Part shown: piece by piece, positions 37,406 through 46,185 of the stretch | How positions within the stretch are numbered: position 1 is the stretch's first letter | How the letters are laid out: the number at the start of each line of letters is the position of its first letter | NCBI GenBank assembly: GCA_029916745.1 | Contig: JARXWK010000015.1 | Coordinates: 1 to 64,000 of the forward strand | DNA from: Dysgonomonadaceae bacterium PH5-43 | GTDB lineage: Bacteria; Bacteroidota; Bacteroidia; Bacteroidales; Azobacteroidaceae | Length of the DNA: 64,000 nucleotides | Direction of reading: 5' to 3' | Made by a program: the position numbers and the translations under genes | Notes under the pieces: generated by a model | Told to the model about the DNA's origin: nothing | The model's input: only the letters and a program-made list of their open reading frames with translations | The model's database searches: none

Positions 37406-37493
37406 GCTACTCCATAACAAGCAGTTAGCTGAATGGGGTGTGAACTCTTAAGAATCCCCTCACTACATCTGCCGAGCATTACTAGCAAGCTTT
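37406..37493 (+). repeat. attC-like element with both halves (E3)
   Basis: The left half, CCATAACAAGCAGTTAGCTG then AATGGGGTG, matches E2. The right half, ATCTGCCGAGCATTACTAGC, matches E1. The interior pairs imperfectly (GGGG with CCCC at 37455-37459; GCAG with CTGC; TAA with TTA), as in attC hairpins with bulges. It starts about 25 bases after the stop of the preceding gene and separates two accessory genes. Confidence 0.55.
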
Positions 37494-37527
37494 CTGTGCG
37501 AATATTAAAATCTAAAATTGAACAGAT

Positions 37528-38352
37528 ATGAATAAAGTAATTAAATTTTTGATTATTGTATTATTGAGTGGTTTTTCAACACTTTCATTTTCTCAGGAAA
37601 TGACTCAAGAAAATTTCGATAAAGAAAGAACTGAAATTTGGGCAGATGAAGAAAGACAAATGCAGAGTATTAATGAAATATTCAGTACAAATCCAGAAAA
37701 GAAAGATAGTTTACTTGTTGAAGTCGGTAAAATTGAAAGTCAAACATATCAGAAAATGCTTAATTTGTCAATCAAATATTTATCACTTCCAGGTACTCTG
37801 AATTTTATATACAATATTCGAAATAATGTATCTAAAGATTCTCTGCAAACAGTATTAGATGTATTGCCTCTTGAACTGAAAGATTCTGAATATGTTACGC
37901 TTATTCAAAAACATATTGAAACAAATCAAGTGAAAGAAGGAGATCGCTTTTCAGACTTTGAGGCGACAGACCTAAATGGAGACCTATTCAAATTATCGAC
38001 ACTTCAAAATAAAAATATTCTTTTCTTATATGGAGGCTTAGGCTGTATGGGTGAAAGCGGACGAAATTATCTTAAAAATCTTTACGATTCTACTTCTCGA
38101 GAAACCTTTGAAATTGTCATATATTGTGCCGTTGAGAGTTTGGATAAATTAAAAGAAGAGAAAGAAACATTTTCCACAAATTATAATCTTGTTTCAGATT
38201 TCTTGCTGGATCATAGTCCCATTAAAATAAAATATGGAGCGCAAGCTACTCCAACTTGTTTCTTTATAAATAAGAATGGGATTATAGATATTATTTCGAT
38301 AGGTTTACCTGTGAATCAATTGAATAAACTGTTTGAGATGAAAGAGTTATAA
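37528..38352 (+). CDS. Exported thioredoxin/peroxiredoxin-fold protein
   Basis: 274 residues with a signal peptide ending SFSQ (about residue 23). A helical N-terminal region (about 25-130; TEIWADEERQMQSINEIF) resembles the DUF4369/DUF5106-type extensions of Bacteroidota thioredoxin-like proteins. The TlpA/AhpC fold follows: EGDRFSDFEATDLNG, ILFLYGGLGCMGESG and TPTCFFINKNGIIDII. At the active-site position only one cysteine is present (GCMGES), so it is not a classical CxxC oxidoreductase. It follows attC-like element E3 and may be cassette-borne. Confidence 0.7.
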   Translation: MNKVIKFLIIVLLSGFSTLSFSQEMTQENFDKERTEIWADEERQMQSINEIFSTNPEKKDSLLVEVGKIESQTYQKMLNLSIKYLSLPGTLNFIYNIRNNVSKDSLQTVLDVLPLELKDSEYVTLIQKHIETNQVKEGDRFSDFEATDLNGDLFKLSTLQNKNILFLYGGLGCMGESGRNYLKNLYDSTSRETFEIVIYCAVESLDKLKEEKETFSTNYNLVSDFLLDHSPIKIKYGAQATPTCFFINKNGIIDIISIGLPVNQLNKLFEMKEL

Positions 38353-38373
38353 TAATCAGCCAACTTACAAAAA

Positions 38374-38406
38374 AGCCCCAAGTGTTAAACGAAACACTTA
38401 GGGCTC
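38374..38406 (-). terminator. Terminator of the nagB/PIG-L gene
   Basis: AGCCCTAAGTGTT and AACACTTGGGGCT (minus strand; one mismatch) around a short loop, followed by six T. It serves the minus-strand gene ending at 38436 and may stop the convergent gene too. Confidence 0.85.
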
Positions 38407-38435
38407 TTCAATTATATAAGACTATTATCTACTGA

Positions 38436-40349
38436 TTATTCTTGATCGAAACGATAACGAACAAATAGCTCCATAGCCTGATATTCAGCCATACCCAACT
38501 TGTCATAAGTAACAGCAGTTGCGTTGTTACGGTCTTCTGCTCTTTGCCAGAACTCGCGAGGGTCTGTTCCTGGGAATAGAGGACGGTCTTTTTGAGATTG
38601 GTGTTTGAATATCGCCATACGTTTAATGCGGCTTTCTTCTGGACTTAAAGGAACTGCCATTTGCACTTCTGCAACGTCCCATTCTTGCCAAGCTCCACGA
38701 TACAACCATAGGTAACAATCGTCTAACCAAGCTTCTCCTTTTAGTTGACGAAGAGCTTCAAGTATAGCGATGAAACATACACGGTGAGTTCCGTGAGGGT
38801 CAGATAAGTCGCCAGCTGCAAATATTTGTTGAGGTTTTACCTCTTGCAATAACTTTTTAATAATGTCGATGTCAGCCTGACTTACAGGTGCTTTTTTAAC
38901 TGTACCTGTTTCGTAGAAAGGAAGATTTAAGAAGTGAGTTCTTTCTTCTGGTATACCTAAGTAACGACAAGCCGAACGAGCTTCACCCTGACGAATTGCT
39001 GTTTTACAAGCTGCAATATAAGGAAGATCTACTTCTCCTGGTTTTTTGTTTTTGAAGAAGTCAAGCGTGTCAGCATAAGCTGTTTGTGCTTTACTTTCAT
39101 CAAATTTATAAAGAGGAGCGATGTCGCGAATGAAGTCTAAGAAGCGAGTTACCTCATCATCAAACACTGCGATGTTACCAGATACTTGATAAGCAACGTG
39201 CACTTCGTGTCCGTGTTCAGATAAACGAGCAAGAGTTCCTCCCATCGATATAACGTCATCATCTGGGTGAGGACTGAATACTACAACTTTCTTAGGAAAT
39301 GGATTAGCTCTTTCAGGACGAGTGCTATCATCTGCGTTAGGTTTTCCACCTGGCCAGCCAGTGATAGTGTGTTGTAAATCATTAAATACTTTAATGTTTA
39401 TCTTGTTAGCAGGTCCGAATTGAGATACTAATTCGCCCAAACCGCTATCGTTATAATCTCTTTCTGTAAGTTTAAGAATAGGCTTTTCTAATTTGTCGCA
39501 CAACCAGAAAACTGCTTTTCTTATTAGTTTGTCGTCCCAAGCAACCGAGCCTATTAACCAAGGAGTTTTAATACGAGTAAGTTCGGCAGTAGAAGCAGTG
39601 TCGAAAATGAAAGCTGTGTTTGGGTGTTGTTGAAGAATAGAAGCTGGAAGCATTTCTGTAACGCCACCTTCTATTACTTTGCGTATAGTTTTAGCTTTTC
39701 CTTCACCCCAAGCCATAATGATTATTTTCTTAGCTTCCATAATAGTTCCTATACCCATTGTTATGCTGTGGTTTGGAACATTTTCTTCGCCAAAGAACGA
39801 ACTTGCAGCACCCATACGAGTAGAGTAGTCCATAGTTATTAAGCGAGTGCGAGAAGTAAACATAGAACCAGGTTCGTTAGAACCTATTTGTCCGCGTCCG
39901 TCTAATCCTAATAACTGTAAATCGATTCCACCTACCTCTTGAATAAGCTTTTCGTAGCTTTCGCAGAATGTAGATATTTGATCTTTGTCTAAATCGCCAG
40001 GGATAAGATGAATGTTTTCGGGTAGAATGTCTACTTCATTAAAAAGATATTCGTGCAAGAAGCGATAATGGCTTTGATACGAATCTTTTTCGATAGGATA
40101 GTATTCGTTTATGTTAAAAGCTATAACATTTTTGAAACTAAGACCTTCAGTTTTGTGAAGCTCAGTTAAGTGTTCGTAAACACCTACAGCCGTAGAGCCT
40201 GCAACTAATCCTAAAACACACATTTCGCCAGCTTGCGCTTTTTCTTTAATCAAGTCGGCAACTTGTTTGGCAACTAATTCCGAAGCCACATCTGCATCTG
40301 AAAAGATTGAGATAGGCACTTTTTCGTAACGCTTTTCAATATTTTCCAT
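38436..40349 (-). CDS. nagB: Glucosamine-6-phosphate deaminase fused to PIG-L deacetylase domain
   Basis: 637 residues. N-terminal NagB/sugar isomerase domain (about 1-270; LGLVAGSTAVGVYEHL, LLGLDGRGQIGSNEPG) converts glucosamine-6-P to fructose-6-P and ammonia. C-terminal PIG-L/LmbE zinc deacetylase-like domain (about 345-615): FSPHPDDDVISMGG carries metal ligands, and DPHGTHRVCF the third His. This fusion is common in Bacteroidota; the deacetylase substrate is not known. In the NagB part the family's DGH motif reads DGR (Asp-Gly-Arg), a possible catalytic difference. Divergent from the antiporter gene. Confidence 0.9.
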   Translation of the reverse strand: MENIEKRYEKVPISIFSDADVASELVAKQVADLIKEKAQAGEMCVLGLVAGSTAVGVYEHLTELHKTEGLSFKNVIAFNINEYYPIEKDSYQSHYRFLHEYLFNEVDILPENIHLIPGDLDKDQISTFCESYEKLIQEVGGIDLQLLGLDGRGQIGSNEPGSMFTSRTRLITMDYSTRMGAASSFFGEENVPNHSITMGIGTIMEAKKIIIMAWGEGKAKTIRKVIEGGVTEMLPASILQQHPNTAFIFDTASTAELTRIKTPWLIGSVAWDDKLIRKAVFWLCDKLEKPILKLTERDYNDSGLGELVSQFGPANKINIKVFNDLQHTITGWPGGKPNADDSTRPERANPFPKKVVVFSPHPDDDVISMGGTLARLSEHGHEVHVAYQVSGNIAVFDDEVTRFLDFIRDIAPLYKFDESKAQTAYADTLDFFKNKKPGEVDLPYIAACKTAIRQGEARSACRYLGIPEERTHFLNLPFYETGTVKKAPVSQADIDIIKKLLQEVKPQQIFAAGDLSDPHGTHRVCFIAILEALRQLKGEAWLDDCYLWLYRGAWQEWDVAEVQMAVPLSPEESRIKRMAIFKHQSQKDRPLFPGTDPREFWQRAEDRNNATAVTYDKLGMAEYQAMELFVRYRFDQE

Positions 40350-40411
40350 AATATTCTGTTTTTTATTTGTTTTTAAGCAACAAAGATAATCCTTATTTTC
40401 CTTATTTTTAT

Positions 40412-40450
40412 TATTTTTGCGAGAATCCTCTGCGATTAGAGGCTTTTTTT
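40412..40450 (+). promoter_or_regulatory. Promoter box followed by attenuator-like hairpin in the antiporter leader
   Basis: TATTTTTG at 40412-40419 fits the -7 box. Directly after it, CCTCT (40427-40431), a six-base loop, AGAGG (40438-40442) and a C plus seven T (40443-40450) form an intrinsic-terminator shape. This ends only 14 bases before the ATG at 40465. A terminator cannot serve the divergent gene from here, so leader attenuation is plausible. Confidence 0.5.
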
Positions 40451-40464
40451 AAGTTTGGTCCAAT

Positions 40465-41982
40465 ATGAATATATCAACAGAACTTCTTCTTTTAGTTATA
40501 TCGGTTCTTTTCTTTATTAGTCTTTTGGCTACAAAGACTGGTGCGCGCTTTGGCATTCCGGTATTATTATTGTTTTTGGGTATAGGTATGATGTTCGGAA
40601 CCGATGGTTTCGGAATAGAATTTCACAACTACGGTATCGCTTCATCTATAGGCTCTATTGCCTTGTGTGTTATATTATTCTCTGGCGGTTTAGATACCAA
40701 GATACAAGACATTAAGCCTGTGGCCGCTCAAGGAATACTTTTAGCTACGTTAGGCGTATTGCTTACTGCTCTTATTACAGGTAGCTTTATTTATTATTTA
40801 ACTCTGTATTTCTTTCCCTCGTTAAGTCTTTCGTTTCTCGAATCATTGTTGTTGGCTTCTGTGATGTCGTCGACCGATTCGGCTTCTGTCTTCTCGATAT
40901 TAAGGGGCAATGGCATAAGGCTTAAAAATAACCTCCGACCTATGTTAGAGTTAGAGAGCGGAAGCAACGACCCTATGGCTTATATGCTCACTATAATTCT
41001 TATTCAACTTATAGGAAGCGTTGATGTGGGAAGCCCAGATTATACCAAAGCTCTGTTAGACTTCTTTTTGCAGTTCTCTATCGGTATTGTTGCAGGATAT
41101 ATATTAGGACGCTTAGCTGTTATCGTTATTAATAAAATCAACTTAGACAACGATTCGTTATACCCCATACTGCTTTGCACTTTCGGCTTTTTCATCTTCT
41201 CGGCAACCTATTTCCTTAAAGGGAACGGATACTTGGCAGTTTATTTAGCCGGTTTAGTGTTAGGCAATTCCAAGTTTGTTCATAAGAGGTCGTCATTGCG
41301 TTTCTTCGATGGTTTGGCGTGGATAAGTCAGATGCTAATGTTCTTAACCTTAGGGCTTTTGGTTAATCCTAAAGACTTAGGACCCGTTACGGTAGTTGCT
41401 CTAATAATAGGTGTGTTTATGATTGTTGCAGGGCGACCATTATCGGTATTCATTTCTTTATTGCCATTCCCGAAGATGAAGGTTAACGACAAGTTATTTA
41501 TCTCGTGGGTAGGGCTTAGAGGAGCCGTTCCTATAATATTTGCGATACTTCCTTTAGCTGCGGGCTTAGAAAAGGCTCCGGTAATATTCAACATAGTGTT
41601 TTTTATAACCTTACTGTCGCTGCTTGTGCAAGGAACCACTCTTAGCCGTGTGGCAAGTTGGCTGAATTTGGCAAAGAAAGGGAAAGACTTCTCGACGTTT
41701 AAGGACTTTGATGTCGAGTTTTCGGAAGATATTAAATCTACAATGACAGAAATAAGCTTAACCACCAATATTCTTGCTAATGGTAATCGCCTAATGGATA
41801 TGCCGCTGCCCGACCAAACATTAGCCGTTATGGTAAAGCGAGACAATCAGTACTTTATTCCTAAAGGGAACACCGAATTGCACTCGGGCGATAAACTGCT
41901 GGTTATTACTAATGACGAAAATGCTCTTATAGAGACTTACAAAAACTTAGGTATTAAAAATTATAGATTAAGACGTAATTAA
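40465..41982 (+). CDS. K+/H+ antiporter, CPA1 family, with RCK_C tail (CvrA/NhaP2-like)
   Basis: 505 residues. About 12-13 membrane helices (1-395) with family motifs FGTDGFGIEF, MSSTDSASVFSIL and ELESGSNDPMAY (ion-binding Asp), and WVGLRGAVPIIFA near 350. A cytoplasmic RCK_C domain (about 420-500) ends the protein. Exchanges K+ or Na+ for H+ across the inner membrane. The start lies 14 bases after an attenuator-like hairpin. Followed four bases later by the GH109-like gene. Confidence 0.92.
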   Translation: MNISTELLLLVISVLFFISLLATKTGARFGIPVLLLFLGIGMMFGTDGFGIEFHNYGIASSIGSIALCVILFSGGLDTKIQDIKPVAAQGILLATLGVLLTALITGSFIYYLTLYFFPSLSLSFLESLLLASVMSSTDSASVFSILRGNGIRLKNNLRPMLELESGSNDPMAYMLTIILIQLIGSVDVGSPDYTKALLDFFLQFSIGIVAGYILGRLAVIVINKINLDNDSLYPILLCTFGFFIFSATYFLKGNGYLAVYLAGLVLGNSKFVHKRSSLRFFDGLAWISQMLMFLTLGLLVNPKDLGPVTVVALIIGVFMIVAGRPLSVFISLLPFPKMKVNDKLFISWVGLRGAVPIIFAILPLAAGLEKAPVIFNIVFFITLLSLLVQGTTLSRVASWLNLAKKGKDFSTFKDFDVEFSEDIKSTMTEISLTTNILANGNRLMDMPLPDQTLAVMVKRDNQYFIPKGNTELHSGDKLLVITNDENALIETYKNLGIKNYRLRRN

Positions 41983-41986
41983 AACT

Positions 41987-43291
41987 ATGTTGTATTCTGC
42001 CAATTCTCCCAAGCGATACGCCGAACAAAAAAGCGTATTAGGTTTAACCTGCCCTCCTATAGATTGTGTTAAAATAGGAATTATCGGACTCGGAGTTAGA
42101 GCCACAAGAGCTATAAAACGCTTTATGCACATCGAAGGCGTAGAGATAAAAGCTATTTGCGATGTTGTTCCTCTTAACATAAGTCAGGCGCAAAGCATAA
42201 TATCTCAGCACAACAAACCTAAAGCCGACGAATATGTGGGCGATGATGCTTGGAAGCTTGTTTGCCAACGAACCGACCTACACCTTATATATATATGCAC
42301 CGATTGGAAAAGCCATACGCCAATGTCGGTCTACGCAATGGAATGCGATAAGCACGTAGCCGTAGAAGTGCCTGCCGCAACAACCGTCGACGAGTGTTGG
42401 CAGTTGGTAAACACAGCCGAAAGAACGCAAAAGCACTGTATGATGCTCGAAAATTGTTGCTACGATGCCTTCGAACTTACCACCCTCAATATGGTAAAAC
42501 AAGGCTTGTTCGGAGAAATAATACACGCCGAAGGAGCATACATTCACGACCTAAGAGAGCGCATACTATCGAACGAATTCGGAATGCGAAGAGGTGGTAA
42601 TTGGCAAACAAACTACAATGCCCAACATACCGGAAATCCTTACCCCACACACGGATTTGGTCCGATATGTCAAGCCCTAAACATTCATAGAGGCGATAAA
42701 CTGAAAAGACTTGTCTCTATGTCGTCCAAAGCAATAGGAATGACGCTCTATGCCGAAGAAACGTATGGACAAAACTCGCCCGAAGCCAATCAGAAATACA
42801 AACTCGGAGATATGAACACCACTCTTATCTACACCGAGCAGGGAAAAACCATACTCATTCAGCACGATATATCAAATCCGCGCCCATACAGTCGCATACA
42901 CCTGCTGAGCGGAACAAAAGGCTATACACAAAAATATCCGGTTAAGCAATTCGCATTTCACCCCAACCCCGATTACGTTCTTAACGAAAAGGAGATGAGG
43001 GATTTGCTGGAGCAATATCAACACCCATTCTTAACCACGTATGGAAAGCAAGCCAACGAAATATGTCCCGATCGCCCTTGGGATTTCATAATGGACTCAC
43101 GACTAATACATTGTTTGCGCAACGGATTACCATTAGATCAAGATGTTTACGATGCCGCCGAGTGGTCGTGCCTGGTAGAGCTTACCGAGGAATCAGTTCT
43201 GGGAGGAAATATCCCTATTGAGATACCCGACTTTACAACCCTTGAGTCGCAGGGCTTACGACCCTTGAGTCGCAAGGCTTGCAACCCTTGA
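41987..43291 (+). CDS. Gfo/Idh/MocA oxidoreductase, GH109-like
   Basis: 434 residues. N-terminal NAD-binding motif KIGIIGLGVRATRAI (about 27-41), CDVV after the second strand, and the EVPAATTVDECW segment (about 125). The C-terminal half has NWQTNYNAQHTGNPYPTHG and GPICQALNIHRGDKL, characteristic of the GH109 subgroup (NAD-dependent alpha-N-acetylgalactosaminidase). No signal peptide is evident, whereas many GH109 enzymes are Tat-exported. The last 18 codons are encoded inside a 23-base tandem repeat, giving an altered C-terminus (LESQGLRPLSRKACNP). Confidence 0.85.
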   Translation: MLYSANSPKRYAEQKSVLGLTCPPIDCVKIGIIGLGVRATRAIKRFMHIEGVEIKAICDVVPLNISQAQSIISQHNKPKADEYVGDDAWKLVCQRTDLHLIYICTDWKSHTPMSVYAMECDKHVAVEVPAATTVDECWQLVNTAERTQKHCMMLENCCYDAFELTTLNMVKQGLFGEIIHAEGAYIHDLRERILSNEFGMRRGGNWQTNYNAQHTGNPYPTHGFGPICQALNIHRGDKLKRLVSMSSKAIGMTLYAEETYGQNSPEANQKYKLGDMNTTLIYTEQGKTILIQHDISNPRPYSRIHLLSGTKGYTQKYPVKQFAFHPNPDYVLNEKEMRDLLEQYQHPFLTTYGKQANEICPDRPWDFIMDSRLIHCLRNGLPLDQDVYDAAEWSCLVELTEESVLGGNIPIEIPDFTTLESQGLRPLSRKACNP

Positions 43292-43350
43292 GTCGCAAGG
43301 CTCGGAACCCTTGAGTCGTAAGGCTCACGACTCAAGAGTCGCAAAACGCC
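43238..43350. repeat. Four-copy 23-base tandem repeat running through the GH109-like stop codon
   Basis: Units of exactly 23 bases start at 43238, 43261, 43284 and 43307. The common part is ACCCTTGAGTCGCAAGGCT, with four variable end bases. Each holds CCTT...AAGG inverted symmetry. A partial inverted unit, GACTCAAGAGTC (43329-43340), caps the array. Units 1-2 are coding, and unit 3 supplies the TGA stop at 43289-43291. Because 23 is not a multiple of three, each unit is read in a different frame. Confidence 0.9.
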
Positions 43351-43419
43351 CTACTAAGCACGCCCCTTCGCCATTGTACTTGAAAAAAGTTCCTTTTCGT
43401 TGAATATTTCATACTTTCT

Positions 43420-43450
43420 ATTGCAATTATTAAAAAATTAGATACCTTTG
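43420..43450 (+). promoter_or_regulatory. Promoter of the VTC/DUF4956 operon
   Basis: ATTG at 43420-43423, 19-base spacer, TACCTTTG at 43443-43450. Leader about 50 bases to the ATG at 43506. Five genes follow with gaps of 5-16 bases. Confidence 0.7.
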
Positions 43451-43505
43451 GGCTGTGGTATTGTATACCATAAAGATTATATAATAAAAATACATTAAAT
43501 AAACC

Positions 43506-44228
43506 ATGAAAATATATCGTTATTTGCTATTGTTGCCTATGCTTTGTTTGCTTTACTCTTGCAACAACGACGAAGGCTTTGGAGGTAGCTCAACCTTAGA
43601 AGGTTATGTCTATAAAATTGTTCACTCTGATGATAATTTTGCATTCGCAACAGATACATTCCCCGCTTTAGACGAGAGGGTTTTTCTTCAATACCCCGAC
43701 GATTTAGAAGACATACGAACCGACTCGGCAGGTAAATACAGAGTTAATTACTTAAGAAGTGGCACTTACTCAGCTTACGCAATATCGAAGTATGCCGACG
43801 ATAGCCAACAAGCAGAAGTTGTGAAGGTAAAAGTTAGCGGTAGCCTTACCGTAGCCGATACCATATTTATACATACAGGCAAAGCAAACGGAACGGCTAT
43901 GATTAGAGGTTCGGTTTATGCAACCTATTGGCACAATGGCAAATATCAAGGACAAGGTCCTGCATTGGGCGAACGAGTATTCATAAAACACGCCGGACAA
44001 GATGCCTATTTCGACGACATTAGAGTAAGCGATAAAGGAGTGTTCATCTTTCAAAAGCTAACACCAGGCGTATACGAAATCCACGCAATTACAACCGACA
44101 AAGACACTCGCGTGCCAGCAACAATAGTGCAAACAATAGAGATAACTGAAACAGGTATTATCTACGACTTGCCTAAAGAAATAGAGGTAGGCGACGAGCA
44201 ATATACCTTTCACATTAGTGTAATATAA
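43506..44228 (+). CDS. Lipoprotein with two carboxypeptidase-regulatory-like domains
   Basis: 240 residues. The hydrophobic leader ends LLYSC with Cys19, a probable lipidation site. Two similar beta domains follow (about 30-125 and 130-220). Each reads as variable beta strands, an 'ERVFLQ/ERVFIKH' strand, then DSAGKYRVNYLRSGTYSAYAI or a DKGVFIFQKLTPGVYEIHAI equivalent. This is the SdrD-B/CarboxypepD_reg pattern. First gene of the polyphosphate-type operon; role unknown, perhaps an envelope accessory. Confidence 0.75.
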   Translation: MKIYRYLLLLPMLCLLYSCNNDEGFGGSSTLEGYVYKIVHSDDNFAFATDTFPALDERVFLQYPDDLEDIRTDSAGKYRVNYLRSGTYSAYAISKYADDSQQAEVVKVKVSGSLTVADTIFIHTGKANGTAMIRGSVYATYWHNGKYQGQGPALGERVFIKHAGQDAYFDDIRVSDKGVFIFQKLTPGVYEIHAITTDKDTRVPATIVQTIEITETGIIYDLPKEIEVGDEQYTFHISVI

Positions 44229-44233
44229 CAACA

Positions 44234-44683
44234 ATGAAACTTATAAAACAATATTTGGCAGGGCTAATAATAGTCTTACTTGTGGGAGCTTACTTTGTAA
44301 ATATAGTAGCTCAGAATCATCTCGACAGTCCGGGCATAGACCCAAAGCGAGAAGACCGTAAAAATATGACTCTTAAGGAGTTCAATATGGACGCTAAAGG
44401 TAAACGTAAGTGGTTAGACCGTGAAGCTACTTGGAATGCCGACGGATATAAAATAGAAGATATTGAGTATGCTGTTTACGGACAAAAAGAGCGTATAACA
44501 TACGAATACAACGACAAAAATCAGTGTATACGTGAGAACGTTTATAACGATAAGAATAAACTATCGAGAATACGCAAGATTGAATATCACGAAAACGGTA
44601 GAAAGAAGATGCAGTATAACTATAATCCCGACGGAAAGCTCTTCTCTACCAAAACGTTTGAATATACACAACGCCCAGAATAG
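44234..44683 (+). CDS. Membrane-anchored hypothetical protein
   Basis: 149 residues. An N-terminal hydrophobic segment (about 8-27) is an anchor or signal. The rest is charged, with repeated beta-hairpin motifs such as ITYEYNDKNQCIREN, RIRKIEYHENGRKKM and YNYNPDGKLFSTK. This is the YD/MORN-like repeat style seen in 'toxin-antitoxin YwqK' antitoxin-like folds. Five bases after the lipoprotein gene, 16 before the VTC gene. Function not recognised. Confidence 0.65.
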   Translation: MKLIKQYLAGLIIVLLVGAYFVNIVAQNHLDSPGIDPKREDRKNMTLKEFNMDAKGKRKWLDREATWNADGYKIEDIEYAVYGQKERITYEYNDKNQCIRENVYNDKNKLSRIRKIEYHENGRKKMQYNYNPDGKLFSTKTFEYTQRPE

Positions 44684-44699
44684 TATAAATATATATTAG

Positions 44700-45458
44700 A
44701 TGTTGACAAGAATTACAGCTATTTTAGAAGAGATGGACTCCATTACGTTAGACGAAATGAAAGATATTCGTTTGATGGACCGTATCGACTCTAAGTTTGT
44801 TGCTTCGGTGGAGCATCTGCCAACCTTATTGGAGATGATGAAACCTTATTTTAAGGTGCAGGTAAACAACGGAACAAGGATAGCGCCTTATACGACTCAA
44901 TATTTAGACACTCCCGAAAAGGATATGTTTGTTATGCACCAAAACGGGAAGCTTAACAGGCAAAAGATAAGGATACGCTCGTATGTCGATTCTAATATAT
45001 CGTTCTTAGAAATAAAGAACAAAAACAATAAGGGAAGAACCAAGAAGATACGTGTGCCAGTAGATATGACACATATCGAAACTATTAAAGACTTAGAAGC
45101 TAACATAGAGTTTCTGGATAAGAATGCCAACTTCGAGGCTTTAAGCCTACAGCCTTCTTTGGCAAACACTTTCAATAGAATAACGTTGGTTAATAATCGC
45201 AAAACAGAGCGTATAACTATAGACTTAAATCTTAAGTTCTCTAACTATAAAACAGGAGAGGAAAAGGATTTAGGCGAAATAATGGTTCTCGAACTAAAGC
45301 AAGATGGCTGGCAACATTCCGACTTTAGAGATATATTAACAGAACTAAGAATAAAAAAGACTCCATTTAGTAAATACTGTATGGGAATGGTTTATACCGA
45401 CCCCGATATTAAAGCTAATAGATTTAAGCCACGACGCATTAGAATAAATAAACTATAA
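44700..45458 (+). CDS. VTC-domain (polyphosphate polymerase-type) protein
   Basis: 252 residues. VTC/CYTH tunnel fold: DRIDSKFVASVEHLPTLLE near the N-terminus, QYLDTPEKDMF, basic strand RQKIRIRSYVDS, acidic-basic strand FLEIKNKNNKGRTKKIRV (about 100-117), and GEIMVLELKQDG near the end. In yeast Vtc4 this fold makes polyphosphate from ATP. Bacterial homologues paired with DUF4956 are inferred to do the same. The DUF4956 membrane protein follows in 13 bases. Confidence 0.88.
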   Translation: MLTRITAILEEMDSITLDEMKDIRLMDRIDSKFVASVEHLPTLLEMMKPYFKVQVNNGTRIAPYTTQYLDTPEKDMFVMHQNGKLNRQKIRIRSYVDSNISFLEIKNKNNKGRTKKIRVPVDMTHIETIKDLEANIEFLDKNANFEALSLQPSLANTFNRITLVNNRKTERITIDLNLKFSNYKTGEEKDLGEIMVLELKQDGWQHSDFRDILTELRIKKTPFSKYCMGMVYTDPDIKANRFKPRRIRINKL

Positions 45459-45470
45459 CAATCAAATAAA

Positions 45471-46178
45471 ATGACTCAAGCAGATTACGATCCTACTATT
45501 GTTCAGGAATTCACTCAGGCTTTAGCCGAAAAAGGACCTTCGTTTATGGGGGTATCTCTTTATGACCCAAATATCTTGTTAATGCTATTAATAAGATTTG
45601 CCGCTAACTTGTTAGTGTGTTGGATAATCATTCAGTTCTTCTATTACAGAAAGAGTGTAAGAAAAGATTACTACTTCACTTTTATGTTGTTTAGTTGTAC
45701 CATCTTCTTACTTCTATTCATTCTTCAAAACCTTTCGATGGAGTTTGGCTTCGCATTAGGGCTATTCTGTATCTTCGGAATGATAAGGTATCGAACCGAA
45801 ACGGTCGCCATTAGAGAAATGACTTATTTATTTGTGATAATAGGTATCTCGGCAGTGAATGGTTTGTCGATGGACGTAGACTACACTACATTAACTGTGG
45901 CTAACTTACTATTCATAGCTATAATATGGGTATTAGAAAGTAATAAGTTTGTAAAACACACTTCAACTAAGATAGTTCTTTACGAGAAGATAGCATTAGT
46001 AAAGCCCGACAAACACGCCGAACTTATTGCCGACTTGAAAGATAGAACTGGATTAGATGTAACCAAAGTTGAAGTTGGACATATAGACTTCCTTCGTGAT
46101 GTAGCTTTCTTGAAGGTATATTACAAAGTAAACAGCGACGAAATAAATACAATAGATACTATTACTCGCTTTTCTTAA
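45471..46178 (+). CDS. DUF4956 membrane protein
   Basis: 235 residues with four to five membrane helices (about 30-165) and a soluble C-terminal domain of about 70 residues. Conserved FGMIRYRTETVAIREMTYLF (about 100-119) in the membrane part is typical of DUF4956. These proteins almost always sit beside VTC-domain genes, so a role in moving or anchoring polyphosphate synthesis is inferred. Confidence 0.88.
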   Translation: MTQADYDPTIVQEFTQALAEKGPSFMGVSLYDPNILLMLLIRFAANLLVCWIIIQFFYYRKSVRKDYYFTFMLFSCTIFLLLFILQNLSMEFGFALGLFCIFGMIRYRTETVAIREMTYLFVIIGISAVNGLSMDVDYTTLTVANLLFIAIIWVLESNKFVKHTSTKIVLYEKIALVKPDKHAELIADLKDRTGLDVTKVEVGHIDFLRDVAFLKVYYKVNSDEINTIDTITRFS

Positions 46179-46185
46179 AGCTTAG

